From Bryoerythrophyllum caledonicum (taxonomy: Eukaryota > Streptophyta > Bryopsida > Pottiales > Pottiaceae): a stretch of DNA of 64,000 bases. The position numbers were made by a program, and so were the translations under genes. How positions within the stretch are numbered: the first letter of the stretch is position 1; each line of letters begins with the position of its first letter. The notes under the pieces were generated by a model. It was not told the origin of the DNA. It saw only the letters and a list, made by a program, of their open reading frames with translations, and searched no databases. The stretch is taken from positions 12,279,845 through 12,343,844 of the forward strand of contig OZ020524.1 of the NCBI GenBank assembly GCA_963971425.1, written 5' to 3'. Positions 9,746 through 21,889 of the stretch are shown here, piece after piece.

Positions 9746-12440
9746 TTAGCTGATCACTGTGGGAAGGTCTAAAGTGGCGGTCTCTAACCATTGTCTAACG
9801 TCGGTCCCGGAGGCTTCCAACCAGTCCTGTCTATCAACGCATTCTTGGAACGGAGAAGACATATCTTTCAGAACGGAGGAAATCACAACAATGAGCCTGA
9901 GTTCATCGCCGTTCATTTGCCTGCCCACGCCAGTCTCAATAATGATCCTCCCAGGCAGCTCCTGGCCCTGGTGCACAGCGTGCCTCAAAGACGACAACCA
10001 GTTCAAAACCGCACAGTGCGCAGCGCCAGTCGAGAGAGAACGCAAATTCAAAGACCACATTGTGGAAGATTTGCTCTGAAGCCCAGGGTACACGCCCAAA
10101 AGGTTAAGCAGAGGCAGAATCTGGAAAGCGTGGTTGCGGATCCCCTTGTGCCACGCCAACTGCATCAGAGAGTTGCAGATCGGTTTGTGAGCCTCCTCCG
10201 AAATCTCCTTCAGCAGCGACTGCAAATCCCGCTCCATATCTTGCCCCACAAACTTCTCCTCAAAGAGGCGCCCCACGAGGTCGTCCAGCAAGGGATTACA
10301 TCTCCTGAGACACCTCCGGATCAGCGCCATGTCTTCCTCTCTATCACACGAGTTCGAGAGATTCAGCACCACGCAAGACAGACGCTCGTCCGGAGCGCAC
10401 CCCATCGAGTTCAGAACGTCCTCCACCTTGTGGTACTCTTTGGCGTTTCCATACGCTTGCAAGAGGCAAGTGTACGCCATCACGTCAGCTGAGTACCCCG
10501 CCTCCACCAAGCTTGTAAACATCCGCTGCGCCTCCGCCGCCATGCCCTGCTTCGCGTACAAACTGATCATGTTCCGGTAGGTCCAGTCGTTGGGCTGGCG
10601 CCCAGACTCCGCCATCTCACGCAAGTACTGATCCGCTTCCCGCACCAGCCCCGCGTCGCCACACATCTTGAGCACCGTGTTGTACACGATCACGTCACAG
10701 GTGACACCCTTCCGCAACCGGGAGAAAACCTCCAGCCCCTCCACCACGTTCCCGGACCTGTTGTACGTCTCCATCACCGTGCTCAGCGTCACGGCGTTCG
10801 GCTTCACGCCCGCCGGCTCCATCTCCTGGAAAATCTTCAGCGCGTGCCCCATCCGCCCCGCGCGCCCTAGACACGAGATCAAAATGTTGTACACAATGGA
10901 GTCAGGTTGCACGCCAGACTCCTTCATCTCCTTGAAAGTCGCAACGGCCGCCTTCAGGTACCCTGCCCTCCCAAACAGACGCACCATGGTGCCGTAAGTC
11001 ACCTTGTCGGGCTTCCAGCCTGCTTTTCTCAGATTCTCGTACAACGCCACCGCTGCGTCGTACTTGCCGATCTTCCCATACACGTCCAGCATGGTGCTGT
11101 AGGTCACTCCATCCGGGACACAGCCTGCCTCGTGCATTCTGTCAAACCACGCCATCGCCTCCTCCTGGAAAACCAAAACAACAACAGCAGCTGTTTCAGC
11201 TAACTCATCCAGAAACATCTATTATCAACTCAAACATGGAAAAAGGCGGTACAACATTCATGGCCTCTACTCCATTCTCGACGATGACTAAATCTACTTC
11301 TAACTTGAGTTTAGAGACCACCGAGCTCTTCCATTCTTGATTGAAGGATTCTAATTGAGAGACCACCAAATCTAATAGCTATTAAGAGTGCGGAAAGAGC
11401 AGTATTATATATACAATGAAGGTGTAATTTTGGGTGACTTCACAAACAACTCCAGTTTAGAGAAATTAGGATTACCTGGCGATTGCAGCGGTTTGCGCAG
11501 CTGATGAGCGTGCTGTAGGTTATGTTATCCGGGAGGATTCCCACCGACAGCATCTCCAGAGCAATTTTTTCCGAGAGATCCCACTGACGCCCGCGCCGCA
11601 GCACTTTCAGCATCACATTGTACGTGTAGATGTTGAGGCTTTCGCTGCGCTCGGCTCGCAGCCACTTGAAGAGCGCGAGCGCCAGTCTCCAGCTGTTGAG
11701 GTTGTTGAGAATGGTGACGACGTCGAAGGGCGTGAGAGCGCCACCAAACTCTTTCAGAGCGAGAGCAACTCCTTCCTCACTCTCCTTGGCAGATTTCACC
11801 CTGGAATCCATCGCAAAACCATGAGGAACAAAATCCTAGGATGCACATTTCATGTCAAATTTGGCTGAAATTCTAAACCCTAGGATGCGCACTTCATGGA
11901 TTCGAATAAGGTTTGTAGTCTTAACATATCAAGCACTCGGCTGGTAAAAAAAACCAGAGGATGCGCATTTCGTGAGGTTTGTCAATGGCTGAAAAAAGAA
12001 ACCCTAGAATGCACACTTGATGAATTTGAGGGAGATTTGCAATCTTACATGTCAAGCACTTGGCCGACGACGCCAGAATTGGACGAGGCGCGGCGAGTGC
12101 CGCCCTTTGGCTGCGGGTGCACGCGATTCTTGACAGGGATCTCGAAGTATTCCAACCGGTTGGAGGCCGACTTGGTGCCAAGGACGCGCTTGCTCACACT
12201 CTCCAGGTTGAGCAGGCGCAGCTGCTCCCCGAGGGTCTTGGTCTTTTGCTGCGCGGGCCCGGCGCTGCTGGAGGTCGGCTGCGCATCGTCCTGCTGCGAG
12301 GTTTCGTCGTTGTGCAAGCTCGTGCCGTTGCTGCAACTCACCACAAATCGCGTCCTCAACGCGTGATGATGATGGTGCACAGGCTTACTACTGCAGCTCC
12401 CATGGCCCAGACACGGAGCCGGAGCCGGAGCCAGCGCCAT
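9746..12440 (-). CDS. PPR-SMR protein, chloroplast, SVR7/SOT1 type
   Basis: Three exons, complement(join(9746..11164,11476..11800,12049..12440)), encode 711 residues with consistent phases (2, then 0). Exon 1 starts at the ATG at 12440 and is Ser/Ala/His-rich at its N terminus with few acids, as in a plastid transit peptide. Exons 2 and 3 carry roughly ten 35-residue pentatricopeptide repeats (G-x-x-P-D-x-x-T-Y-x-x-L/M-I pattern) from about residue 170 to 520. Near residue 630 comes an SMR domain, L-N-L-R-S-L-S-x-G-A-A then I-x-x-E-T-G-x-G, closely matching the L-R-x-L-S-V-G-A-A ... N-T-G-H-G motifs of Arabidopsis SVR7 (At4g16390) and SOT1 (At5g46580). Those proteins act in plastid RNA maturation and translation. 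The usual T-G-H-G is T-G-V-G here, so the catalytic histidine equivalent is changed. Which family member it is cannot be decided by eye. Confidence 0.88.
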
Positions 12441-13473
12441 GGTCCAAACCTGAACTCACCACATAAACCACGACAAAATGAATTATACCCACAAAATGAA
12501 TTCTACCCACAGCGCGAGCGCTGTTTGTTGAATTTTCAACGTTGGAGCTGGAGATGGACTCCGAATCCTGGTTGGTTGAACCCTGAGACCTAATGGTTGC
12601 CTCCGCAGCATCAAAAAAATTGGTTGCAGGGTTCTGAAACCCTTAAACCCTGGCAACTAAACCTCTGGGTGTTGTTGGGCAGTTCAAGGTCCTCGCTTCT
12701 GGATAAGCCTCTGGTTCTCCCCACATTCATCTCTTATTATCTGACGATTCTCAGCGCGTACCCAAGATACCCTGGTGATGCCCTGAAATACCTGGTGGCA
12801 CCATTCGGAGCAGGATATCGATCAGTCGGTGAGCACCCTGCTAATGCGGAGGAAACAATTGATCTCGATAGCCCTTTTTTCCATTTTGATAGGAAGAAGA
12901 CGAAGAATTCCGGTCCCAAAAATCGGGCCTGCGTGAATAAAGTGTCTGTTTGTTCCACCACAAAGTTCATGTCCATTGGACATGGGTTAGTAGTATGGAA
13001 CTATTCCCCCCTCTCATTTTGATTGGATAGCCACAATGGCTGCGATGGAAGGAAAGTGGAAGCAAGTTTGGCTTTTGAGGGAGGTGTGAGGTGGAAAACA
13101 TGTGGCCACTGAGAGAGTGAAATGGAAGCAAGTGGGCACCAGTTTAGAAAAAACATAATGAATTCAATGACAATCTTGTTTAAGAATGTTTTGGCTATTG
13201 AAGTGTACAAAGGAAGTGCAAGTATGCACTGGAATTTTTTTGTAGAACTGTAAGGAGGCAATAGCGTAGAAAATTTGGCCTCAATTTGGCTACAGAGGCA
13301 AAAAAACTGAAAGTAGAACATTCTGGCTACAAAGTGACATGTAAAAGCAACATAGGCAACAAACCGCCATACAAAACAATCTAGTCTTCGTTGCCATAAT
13401 GGCTCCTATCTGGGGTCCTACACCACAACTCAAACGCCTCATTGTAGAGGAAGTTGTGAAGGTCTTACATTTT
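12441..13473. other. Upstream flank of the PPR-SMR gene; no gene recognised
   Basis: An AAACCCTTAAACCC-like telo-box variant occurs near 12639, which could belong to the promoter of the minus-strand gene. Open frames here are short and without recognisable motifs. Confidence 0.4.
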
Positions 13474-15873
13474 CTATAAAAACATGTCCACAACTACCGC
13501 AAGATGGGAGTCAAGCAAAGCACGGAGCCTGGACTTGAGAAAGGTGAGAGAGCTAAAAGTGCGCTCGTCCTCGACCGATCCCAACACCATAACGACGACA
13601 ATCTCTACCAATTTTATGTACATTGGGAAGCGGCCCGCGAGTGGGCCATTTGCCTGGGCCACGCGCCATATCCTTGGTAGTGGATTCACATAAAAAGGGG
13701 GCCTCGCAAGCATGCCAAAAGTTATTGCTCATAAAGAGCTTGAACAAAGACTACTCTGCGTCTAGGTTGTAACCACTGAGCAATGTTGGCATGACAATCT
13801 ATTTACTAAGGGCCCCTTCTACCTTCACTTCCTTTGTCTCGCAGAAGTGATGCTTAATCACCTCCAAATGGACCGGAAAGGTGTCCAAGCAGTCTTCTTG
13901 TGGCCAATACTGCGGGTAAACTATACCCATAGCGTTAAGAGTGTCCACAGATGGGAAGCGCCGGCAGAGTTCTTGACTTAAGTAGATTGCAGCAGCTACA
14001 CACATCACATACAACACACAAGATAGTTTTGAAGTTATGAAAAAGAGAAATAGAATATTTTCAAAAGTATAGAAGGGACTTAGGGTACCTTTGCATTGAC
14101 TTTTGATGTCAACCGCCATAGTTGCAAAAGCAGCCCTATCAATCATACACTTCTTGTAGAGAGCATGTACCTTTATATGAAAAAGCTTTCACATCAATCG
14201 CTTTTGTTGGGTGTTGAGGTCGATATCCCATCGCATGAATATGTTGTAGTGGGAGAGTTCTAGCAACGCCCAAAAATTGTTGAATTCTTCCATGGAACAA
14301 GCGGTGAAGAGTCGATATAGTGCTTGAACAACTGCGCCTCACAAGCACCAAGAGTTGCGACAAAATCTTGATTGAAGACGTTATCCTTTTGTGCAAAAGT
14401 AATAAGGACGTCGATTGTTTCGATTATGGGGATCATGGCAACCATCTCCAAAAGGACACTAGGGTTTACCATGTCTTCAAAACAGGCCTCCAAACACACA
14501 ACATTTCATAAATTTAGACCATCAAAAGACCATTTCATAAGAAAAACAAAGAGAAACAAGAAAGAAAAAAGGAGGTACTAGACTTCTCTATGGAATGGTT
14601 CATCTTGGCCAAAACCACTCGATATTGAGAAATTAACCGCTGTAGAGGATCCATGAGGCTTATCCACCTAGTGTGGACATTCTTGAGCAATTTCAGCCCG
14701 CGGCACCCCATAGTGTCCGCCAAATCCTTGAACTTTTGAATCCTCCGTGGGCTCTTGTGGAAGTAGTGGAAGGTTGCGGCAAGCAGCTTCTCTATTGCCT
14801 CCATTATCTTCATTTGACTCAATGTCTTCAAAGCAAGATTGCTCCCATGTACAAAGCAGTGGACGCTTTACGCAAAGGGAGCATGTGCACCATGAATTTG
14901 GGTGGAAACCCCACTGATCTTACCTTGGAAAACTGCAGCACCATCAGCCCCACAGCTTACCAAGCGCCTCTGGATGTCTATGTTATTCAAACCACCACGC
15001 TCCTTTAACACTGTAATGGGTACGATTACGAGGTCCTCCGCCTTGGAGCCATCAATGGCCTTGTGCACCTTCAACAACAAAGGCACGCGCTGCCAGTTGT
15101 CCATGAGGTAGGCGTGGATAGAGATCCAAGACGTCGTGTTAACGGCCGACACTTTGTCACAACTGAGAGCGATAAAATTGGTTGCCTTTACCTTGGCCGT
15201 CATATGGTCTTTGAGCTGAAGAATCCATGGAAAGCGGCGTTAGTGGAAAAGAAAGGTAGACAAGTATAGCAACGACATTCAAACACTTTAATGTTCAACA
15301 TATACCAAAAATATGAATTTGGCTAACTCACCACATTGTACATGGCCTCTGCCATGCACCAACCGGATAAATCCGTCCAGTGCATCTTGGATATGTTAGA
15401 GAACTCCAAAAAAGTGTACAAAGCCTCATGCTGCTCGTACTCCAACATTGGCCTCCGGTTTTGGAGAACTTGGAAAACGCTAACAAATTGGATGATTTTC
15501 TTGTACCTCATCATTGAGCTCATGTATTTGGCTTGTTGGAGGATGGTTGCAGGTTGCCGCTTTACAAACAAAAGCAAATTCTTCTTGTAACCACACTCTT
15601 TTGCAATGAATGAGTCGCCCCTGTTGATGTCGTTGGACAACTCGTCCTTCTTTGCATGTGTAGAGCACAACCAAGAGTATGAGAGATATGTTCATTAAAA
15701 CAAAGCACAAAAAAATTTAAAAAAATTAAAATCCAACCTACCTTGCGGTGCCCCTTATGCTTGATTAAGATATCCATTTTTGCCACTAGGACCTTTGGTT
15801 GACCATCAATTGTGGAGCATATTATACACCTCATCAAATGTACACCACCCTCCACCACACCTTCAACCCACAT
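13474..15873 (-). pseudogene. hAT-superfamily transposase, decayed
   Basis: Read on the minus strand, pieces of one transposase occur in order. A BED-like zinc finger (C-I-I-C ... H-K-G-H) lies near 15800, and a helical segment at about 15650-15330. A core block with C-G-A-D-G-A-A-V-F-Q-G-K, then V-H-C-x-V-H-G-S-N-L-A, runs from about 15200 to 14780, followed by H-T-R-W near 14660. The C-terminal hAT dimerisation motif (E-x-E-R-T-F-S-S-L-x-x-L-K-S-R-L-R) is near 13550. An in-frame TAA interrupts the core at about 14868 and the pieces lie in shifted frames; some gaps may be introns, since AG/GT junctions are present. The core is of the ZMYM/ZNF862-like (DUF4371) kind. Terminal inverted repeats and an 8-bp target duplication were not located. 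Confidence 0.75.
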
Positions 15874-18475
15874 GAACCTTGCTGACCATTTTCAATGGTA
15901 ATGACGATTCTTGTTATACTGCCATGCTTAGCGCTTGCGTGTTGGGTGGATTTTTTCAAAATCCGAGTCACTAGATTCACTGAGTCCGTCCTTATATTGC
16001 ACTTGCAACACAATAGAAAAAAATTAGAAAATTACAAAGCTGCGACATTTATGCAATGACCTAACAACGTCCGTACGTGAGGACAACATCCACAACCTCA
16101 GCCTGACACACCATCAGTAGCCCATGATACCCGTTTGACAGGCCATGACCCCTCCCCTTGGTAGTCCATAACCTTCCCTCACAAACTATATGCAACCTCA
16201 GCCTCCTTCCCCTCCGCAGTCCATGCACCATGAGCTCCACCACCACGAGCCCCAACTCCAACCACAAAAACAACAACCCATGCAAACCATCCCCGCCCAT
16301 ATATCCCAATAGCACATTCAAGACTACATGCACCAAAAAAACACATGTAGCAACTCATTCACTCAAGGGATGCAGTTGCACAAAGCACAACATGACAAGC
16401 ACATTAAGCACGACTAGCAAAAGCACATTCACCAAAAGTTCATGAGCAGAAGAAGTGAAAATTTAAGTACCTCCTGAGGAGGCTGCGCCATAGACATGAA
16501 CCCTCCAAAAAAGGCTCCATTTTTCTTGCGCTTCAATGTCACCGGTGTAGGGAATATAGGTTGGTTTTCCTTGCCATAGGCTTGGACGTTTAGAAGTTGC
16601 ACTACCGGATTGCTCTGCATAGGGGTTACTGAAAGTCGGATTGTGTCTTCACCTGTAGTGTCTTCAGCTGCAGGTGCCGCTGCCGCAACTTGGAGACCTT
16701 TTGAACCTCAACTTTGGGGGCCTCCTCCACGACGCTGCGAGAAAGTGATGCTCTGCTTAAGGGATTTCGTGATAACTGGAAGAACATGTTCAATGTCACT
16801 CCAACCTTGGCTACCATTTTTGCAGCTTAGTCAGGTGCCCGCATGAATCTTCTCTTATCTGCCGCCTCCTTTAACAGCCTCTTGTGTATTTGTCGCTTCT
16901 CCCTGTCAACACGACTATTTTGCCGAGCACACGACAAAGGAACCTTCGCATGCACACCTTCGCCATGGCTTGTCTCCGTCGTTGGGGTGACATTCGCATT
17001 TGGACTTCCCCCTTGCTTGTCTTAGTCTTATAATCGGCACCTCTAGCACCAACACCTCCCTGGAGATCTGCATCTTTAACTCCAATGCCTCCCTAGAGAT
17101 CTCCGGTAGCAGCGCGAATACCTCCATGGAGATCTGCATCTCTAGTGCCAACGGCTCTGTCAAAGTCACCACCTCCAATGTTGTTGTTTGCCATCACACA
17201 ATCACAATTTGTGAGGTTGCATAAATGCATACACTCACAACCAAAGACACAATCAGACTTGGTACAAATTAGGCCAAATTCAGTAGGGATGCATAAGGAA
17301 GGAGATGATCAACATTGAACAAAGTTTGAACGCACACTTAAAACAATCCAATCCACCACTAAGTTCAAAAGCAAAAAATAAGCATGACATGATACAAAAG
17401 TCAGATCTACTTACTTGAACATCAACGCTTGAAGTGTAAATTTTGAAACACTTTAGGCACTGTCGTTGCGTCATCCTTCCACCTGGCTCTCATAATTGTA
17501 GGATCCCACCTACAAAGTACACCATCTCCAACGCTGGCAACACTTATTTGGGATTTTGCGCCTCACAAATGCTCAACAACAAATGTTGATCTACAACGCG
17601 ATTTGGAAGGAGACGCTTGAAAGTAACTGCACCGCACAACTTAGATTCTTAAATCCTATCGTGCAAGATCTAAAGAATAGAGACCTAGTTGTAGAGGGCG
17701 CACAAATGTGTGCACTGGTGCAAAGTCGCTCAGGCGAGAGTGTAGGCAAGAGAGTGGGGACAGAGTGGAGAATGACAAGAGCTCAGGCAAGAGAGTAGGC
17801 AAGAGAGTGTATATAGAGTGGGGAGTCGTGACTGGCCAGTGGCAAAAGTGCGGGCGTCTGCATTAGCAGACTAACTGTAGGTACTATGTCGATAGTAGGG
17901 ACAGGCGAAAGCCAAGGCACCGGCGAGCGCAGACTAGAGCCTAGAGTCAGGACTGGCGAGGCCGCATCCACGGAGGCAACAATCCTAGGCGACATCATCC
18001 AGTAGGTCACAGCTACTACAAGCAATCAATTTATCTACAGCTACAGCCTACTATATTCATCCACAGTGTTGTGGGCGAGTGACGACTCTTCATCGAGGCA
18101 GCCTAGCATGGCTTTGGGAGAATGTTCTTAAAAAGCGCATGCACCGTGCAGAGGTAACACCCAACTCACACCCAACAGTCAACCTCAATAATATGAGGCG
18201 ATTCAAGCCCCACCACCCATCGCCACAAAGCTTACATAAAATCAACCTCGTTTGACATCTGGCTTTTTTAGCAAAATTTTACATTTTATTTACAAAGGCC
18301 ATCCGCCACCACTTTTTAAATTTCGTTTTTGGCCTTGAATCGCCTAAAAAAAAAGGGTCAGATCCCGATTCTCGACCTGAATCTCTTAGGGTTTCAATTC
18401 AACAACATTGGCTAGGGGTTTAAGGTTTCTTTGCTTGACCTAAACTTGTTTCTACGAGAGCTAAATGCTTGGCCC
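15874..18475. other. Upstream of the hAT transposase; possible extra exons, otherwise unassigned
   Basis: On the minus strand, 16429-16620 and 16626-16817 keep open frames with basic/proline-rich content and could be 5' exons of the hAT gene, but there is no family motif. Near 17700-17830 short direct repeats of AGGCAAGAGAGT occur. Nothing else is recognisable. Confidence 0.3.
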
Positions 18476-18479
18476 TTAA

Positions 18480-18715
18480 CCCCTCGAGGTGGGCTTTTGC
18501 AAATTTTGGGCATGCACTTCAGACCTATGATTGCAATTTATATTTCCAATTCTTGAACTTTTGTACACATGCAAGAAGTCATGAGTTACATGTAAATATA
18601 AGTTTTATTTTCATTAGATCTGTAGAAAATAAGTTATGTCAACTTAAAGAGAAATTGTCGGAGGCAGGCACATAGGGCAACTTCATGAATCTTCTACATG
18701 AGATCTACAATACAA
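18480..18715. mobile_element. Truncated TTAA-type MITE, type B end
   Basis: After TTAA (18476-18479) the sequence begins CCCCTCGAGGTGGGC and stays similar for about 200 bp to the left part of the nested element at 43130, including the GCAAGA...TACATG...AAATATA words. The other end is not found, so this is a truncated copy. Confidence 0.6.
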
Positions 18716-19219
18716 GTAATTAACATTATTCTTTGGGGGGAGTGATAGAGAGGTCAGCCGTCACGGGCTAAGTGAGACCTTCTCGAAAGCGTCTATGTCT
18801 ATTGGCTAGATCCTGGAGCAGAAATTGCTAATGTGGAAGGAGCTGCCATTTTAACCCGTTGGCTTTCTTTCAAAAAAAAATCCCATGTTATAAGGAACGC
18901 TTCTCCCTTAGCCCTTTATTAAATTGTTTTTGATTTGGGACCTGCATGTTTGTACTGTATCTCGTCAGACGTTGCCATGCCCCCATTCCTGCTTGGACCA
19001 TCACTTGTCGTGCTCTAAACAGAGCGTACACAATATGAAATTCTCCTTGTCTTTGATTGAATTCGCACTTTTGGCACCACAAATTCCAGATAATGCACAT
19101 TATTAGTACCTCCTAAGGACGCTCGTCTGGAAGGTTCAAAATCTTTGTGTTGTATATGGTGTTAGCCGCCTGAATTGCTAGGATCGGCCCTGTTGAGTCG
19201 TAAAGTCCTGTCAAGTTAC

Positions 19220-19490
19220 GTGTGCCACTAGCTATTGATCCTTGTGACAAGGTTGGCTAGTTGACGCATCTTTCACACCTTGTGCCAAACGCCTTCAACT
19301 GGACACGTGAAGAACGTATGTTCTAAAGTTTCCCATACACGTTGGTTGCAAAGATTGCAGATTTCTTCATTGCCTGGTCCCAATCTCATCTTCCATGCCG
19401 CCAAAGGAGGTGCCTTAGCATCGTACTGATCTTCCTAGACAACAACTTGTGCCAGAAATCCTTGTATTATCGCTACTTTTTGACAGTCGT
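19220..19490 (-). pseudogene. LINE fragment: reverse-transcriptase zinc-binding domain (zf-RVT)
   Basis: Minus-strand pieces in two frames give K-D-F-W-H-K-L-L-S-R-K ... L-L-W-R-H and then C-N-L-C ... W-E-T-L-E-H-T-F-F-T-C. This is the C-x2-C ... E-T-x-x-H-x-F-x-x-C pattern of the zinc-binding domain that follows reverse transcriptase in plant LINE-derived proteins. A frameshift separates the halves and stops surround them. The reverse transcriptase itself is not recognisable nearby, so only a relic remains. Confidence 0.65.
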
Positions 19491-20244
19491 ACAACACCGC
19501 TTGTTCATCAGGATGACAGAAAAAGGGCGGCGGAACTCCTTGTCTGAGGTTGATAATCTTGTATCCTCTTTTGCAAGTGTACTTAAAAATAATGACCCGC
19601 CTTGATGTGGCCCGCCTGAGTCCACCGCCATACTTTTAGCTGTGCATAAGTGAGCTACCTGTAGAGCTACCTGCACAGAACCGTGTAAATTGTTCAACCC
19701 TAGTGCATTCAGACTCATGGCACCCGAAGATTTGCAGCTGGAAGCTGAGACGAGCTTCAAGAGGCGGAGCTCCGAACGCTCCCCAAACTCTCGGAACTGG
19801 TAAGATTATCAGGAAGATAAGAACGCTTTCTATTGGCCAACAACCAGTGTTGTCGTTGTGGTCACTATGGGATATTCGTGACATCAAAAACTCAGGCATG
19901 ATTGGCAGCAGTATGTTCTCACATCTGGGCTTTCATCACTAGCTTAGGCGTGACAATTGTTTGACGATATGAACCAAGCAATGCAATTCTTGACCAATGA
20001 AATGGTCCCTCTATAAAACATTGTCATTCATGATCCACATGATTCATGTACAGCGACCTCAACAAATGAGTCAATGCCCCTATCAGGGAGCATTAATGAG
20101 GGCCAACTCATAAACCTTAAGGCGGCTGAAGCCTTAAAAATAATTCTACTGTTGCCTAATGCACTCTTAACACATACCACATGGTGCTTTGCCTAAATAA
20201 TATCTACATCGTGAGTTATGATCACAAATGTGCATATATCCTCC

Positions 20245-21446
20245 TAGACTCATTTTTTGAGGTGGCTTCTGGAGCAACTTCAGATGAGTGTAGAACAGAT
20301 AGAAACTTGTGTTTTTTGATGAAATTTTTTGTGATTTTTCTTCTCTTCCTTCTTGTAGAACATATTGTGGAGAATAGGAATCAAGATTGGTATGATGAAG
20401 CCAATTTCAGGAGACAAAGTGAGAGATATTGTTGCTCTTTTGATGAAAGGTCAGAGTACAAGAGTGGTTGCAAAGTCTTTGGGTTTCTCACAAAGTACGG
20501 TGAATAGAGTGAGGAAGAAACATTGTAGTAACTTAGAATTGCCAAAATGAGGTGCTCCAAAGATTCTTACCTCTTCAGAGAGACAACGTGCAGTGCGTTT
20601 GGTCACAGTTGGAGGGTTAGAAACGGCAATACAGGCAGCAAAAGTGTTGAGAGAGGGTAGAGAAGTGGGTTTTTGTGATAACACTATGTGGTCTGCTTTG
20701 AGAGATGCTGGATTGAGTGCTTGTGAGAAGATTCCTAAGCCTTGTTTGTCACAGGAAAATGTACGAGAGGCTACAATTTGCAAGAATTCATAAAGGGTGG
20801 ACAGTAGAGGATTGGAAGAGAGTTGTATTCTGTGATGAAACGAAGGTAAATCGTTTCAATCCAGATGGGAGGACTTGGTGTTGGGTTAATGACAAAAAAA
20901 GCTTGCCTGATCGTGCGATGAAGCAAACAGTGAAGCATGGTGGAGGGTCTTTGATGCTATGGAGTTGTATGACAGCAAGAGGTCTAGGTGATTTACAAAA
21001 GGTGGATGGGCGTTCAAATGCGAAGGACTATATTTCAATCTTGCATGGAGATTTGTACTTGAGTTTAGAGAGATTAGGATACTTGAACCTCGATAACGTC
21101 ATTTTCCAGCATGATAATGCTCCCATACATAAAGCAAAGATTGTTCAAAATGGTTCTTAGAGCAACCATCCTCTGTTTTAGAGTGGCCAGCTCAATCCCC
21201 AGACTTAAATCCCATAGAACATGTTTGGGCAATCCTCAAACATCGTTTGAATTCCTATCCAACTCCTCCTATAGGTCTTTTGCAATTATGGGAACGTGTG
21301 GAGGAGAGTTATAAGACGATCACTACAGAGCAATGTGAGAGATTGTATGCTAGCATGCCAGATTGAATTGCAGTTGTTTTGGCTGCTCGTGGAAAGTGGA
21401 CAAGATTTTGACCACTCTGTGTATAACGCCTCAATAAATGAGTCTA
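20245..21446 (+). mobile_element. Tc1-like transposon (DD34E)
   Basis: The ends TAGACTCATTTTTTGAGG (left) and, in reverse, TAGACTCATTTATTGAGG (right) form an imperfect inverted repeat around a single transposase gene. Length is 1.2 kb, typical of Tc1 elements. A third end-like sequence, TAGACTCATTTCTTGAAG, lies at about 21618 outside the element and may be the end of another, truncated copy. Confidence 0.75.
20365..21415 (+). pseudogene. Tc1-family transposase, broken
   Basis: The N-terminal helix-turn-helix (D-K-V-R-D-I-V-A-L-L-M-K-G then V-A-K-S-L-G-F-S-Q-S-T-V) begins at about 20395. A TGA at about 20548 and a shift near 20750 separate it from the catalytic core: V-V-F-C-D-E-T-K (first Asp), V-I-F-Q-H-D-N-A-P-I-H-K-A (second Asp, about 21105) and, after a one-base frameshift near 21143, W-P-A-Q-S-P-D-L-N-P-I-E-H (Glu). 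There are 34 residues between the second Asp and the Glu, so the triad is DD34E, the Tc1 class. The enzyme would cut and paste the element at TA sites; this copy is inactive as it stands. Confidence 0.8.
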
Positions 21447-21889
21447 TGTACATAGTTAACTTTGGCACTATGTATTTTTTTTATCTAGTGGCAAATTTTT
21501 TTCAATTTTCTTGAGGTTGTCAGTTACTTCATGCTCTCAAACTTTCATGTTCAAAATTTATTGCTTTGATTCTTCATACTCTCTAAATTGTTATTTTTCT
21601 AAATCAAATACCCTCATAGACTCATTTCTTGAAGTCGCTGTAGTTCTAAGGTCTCAATAACAAGGTATCATGCTGAAAGAAGACTTGCAGTTCTGAATCC
21701 CAGACTCCCAGTGTGTATTGGAAGATCATTCTTGGTTGTGACCTTGAGTTCTAAGCTCTCCTCTTCTGCAATGACGATGATGATGGATCTTCTACCGACT
21801 GCTACAACTTTTGGGTCATGGATTGTAAGCTTGTCTTTCTAGCTACGTTGAGAATTCAGTTTATTCAAAGCTTTGCTCACTCTTTTAAC

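Noticed and set aside
9759..11203. Plus-strand open frames opposite the PPR-SMR gene
   Set aside because: They are antisense shadows of a GC-rich coding exon and show no domain or splice signals.
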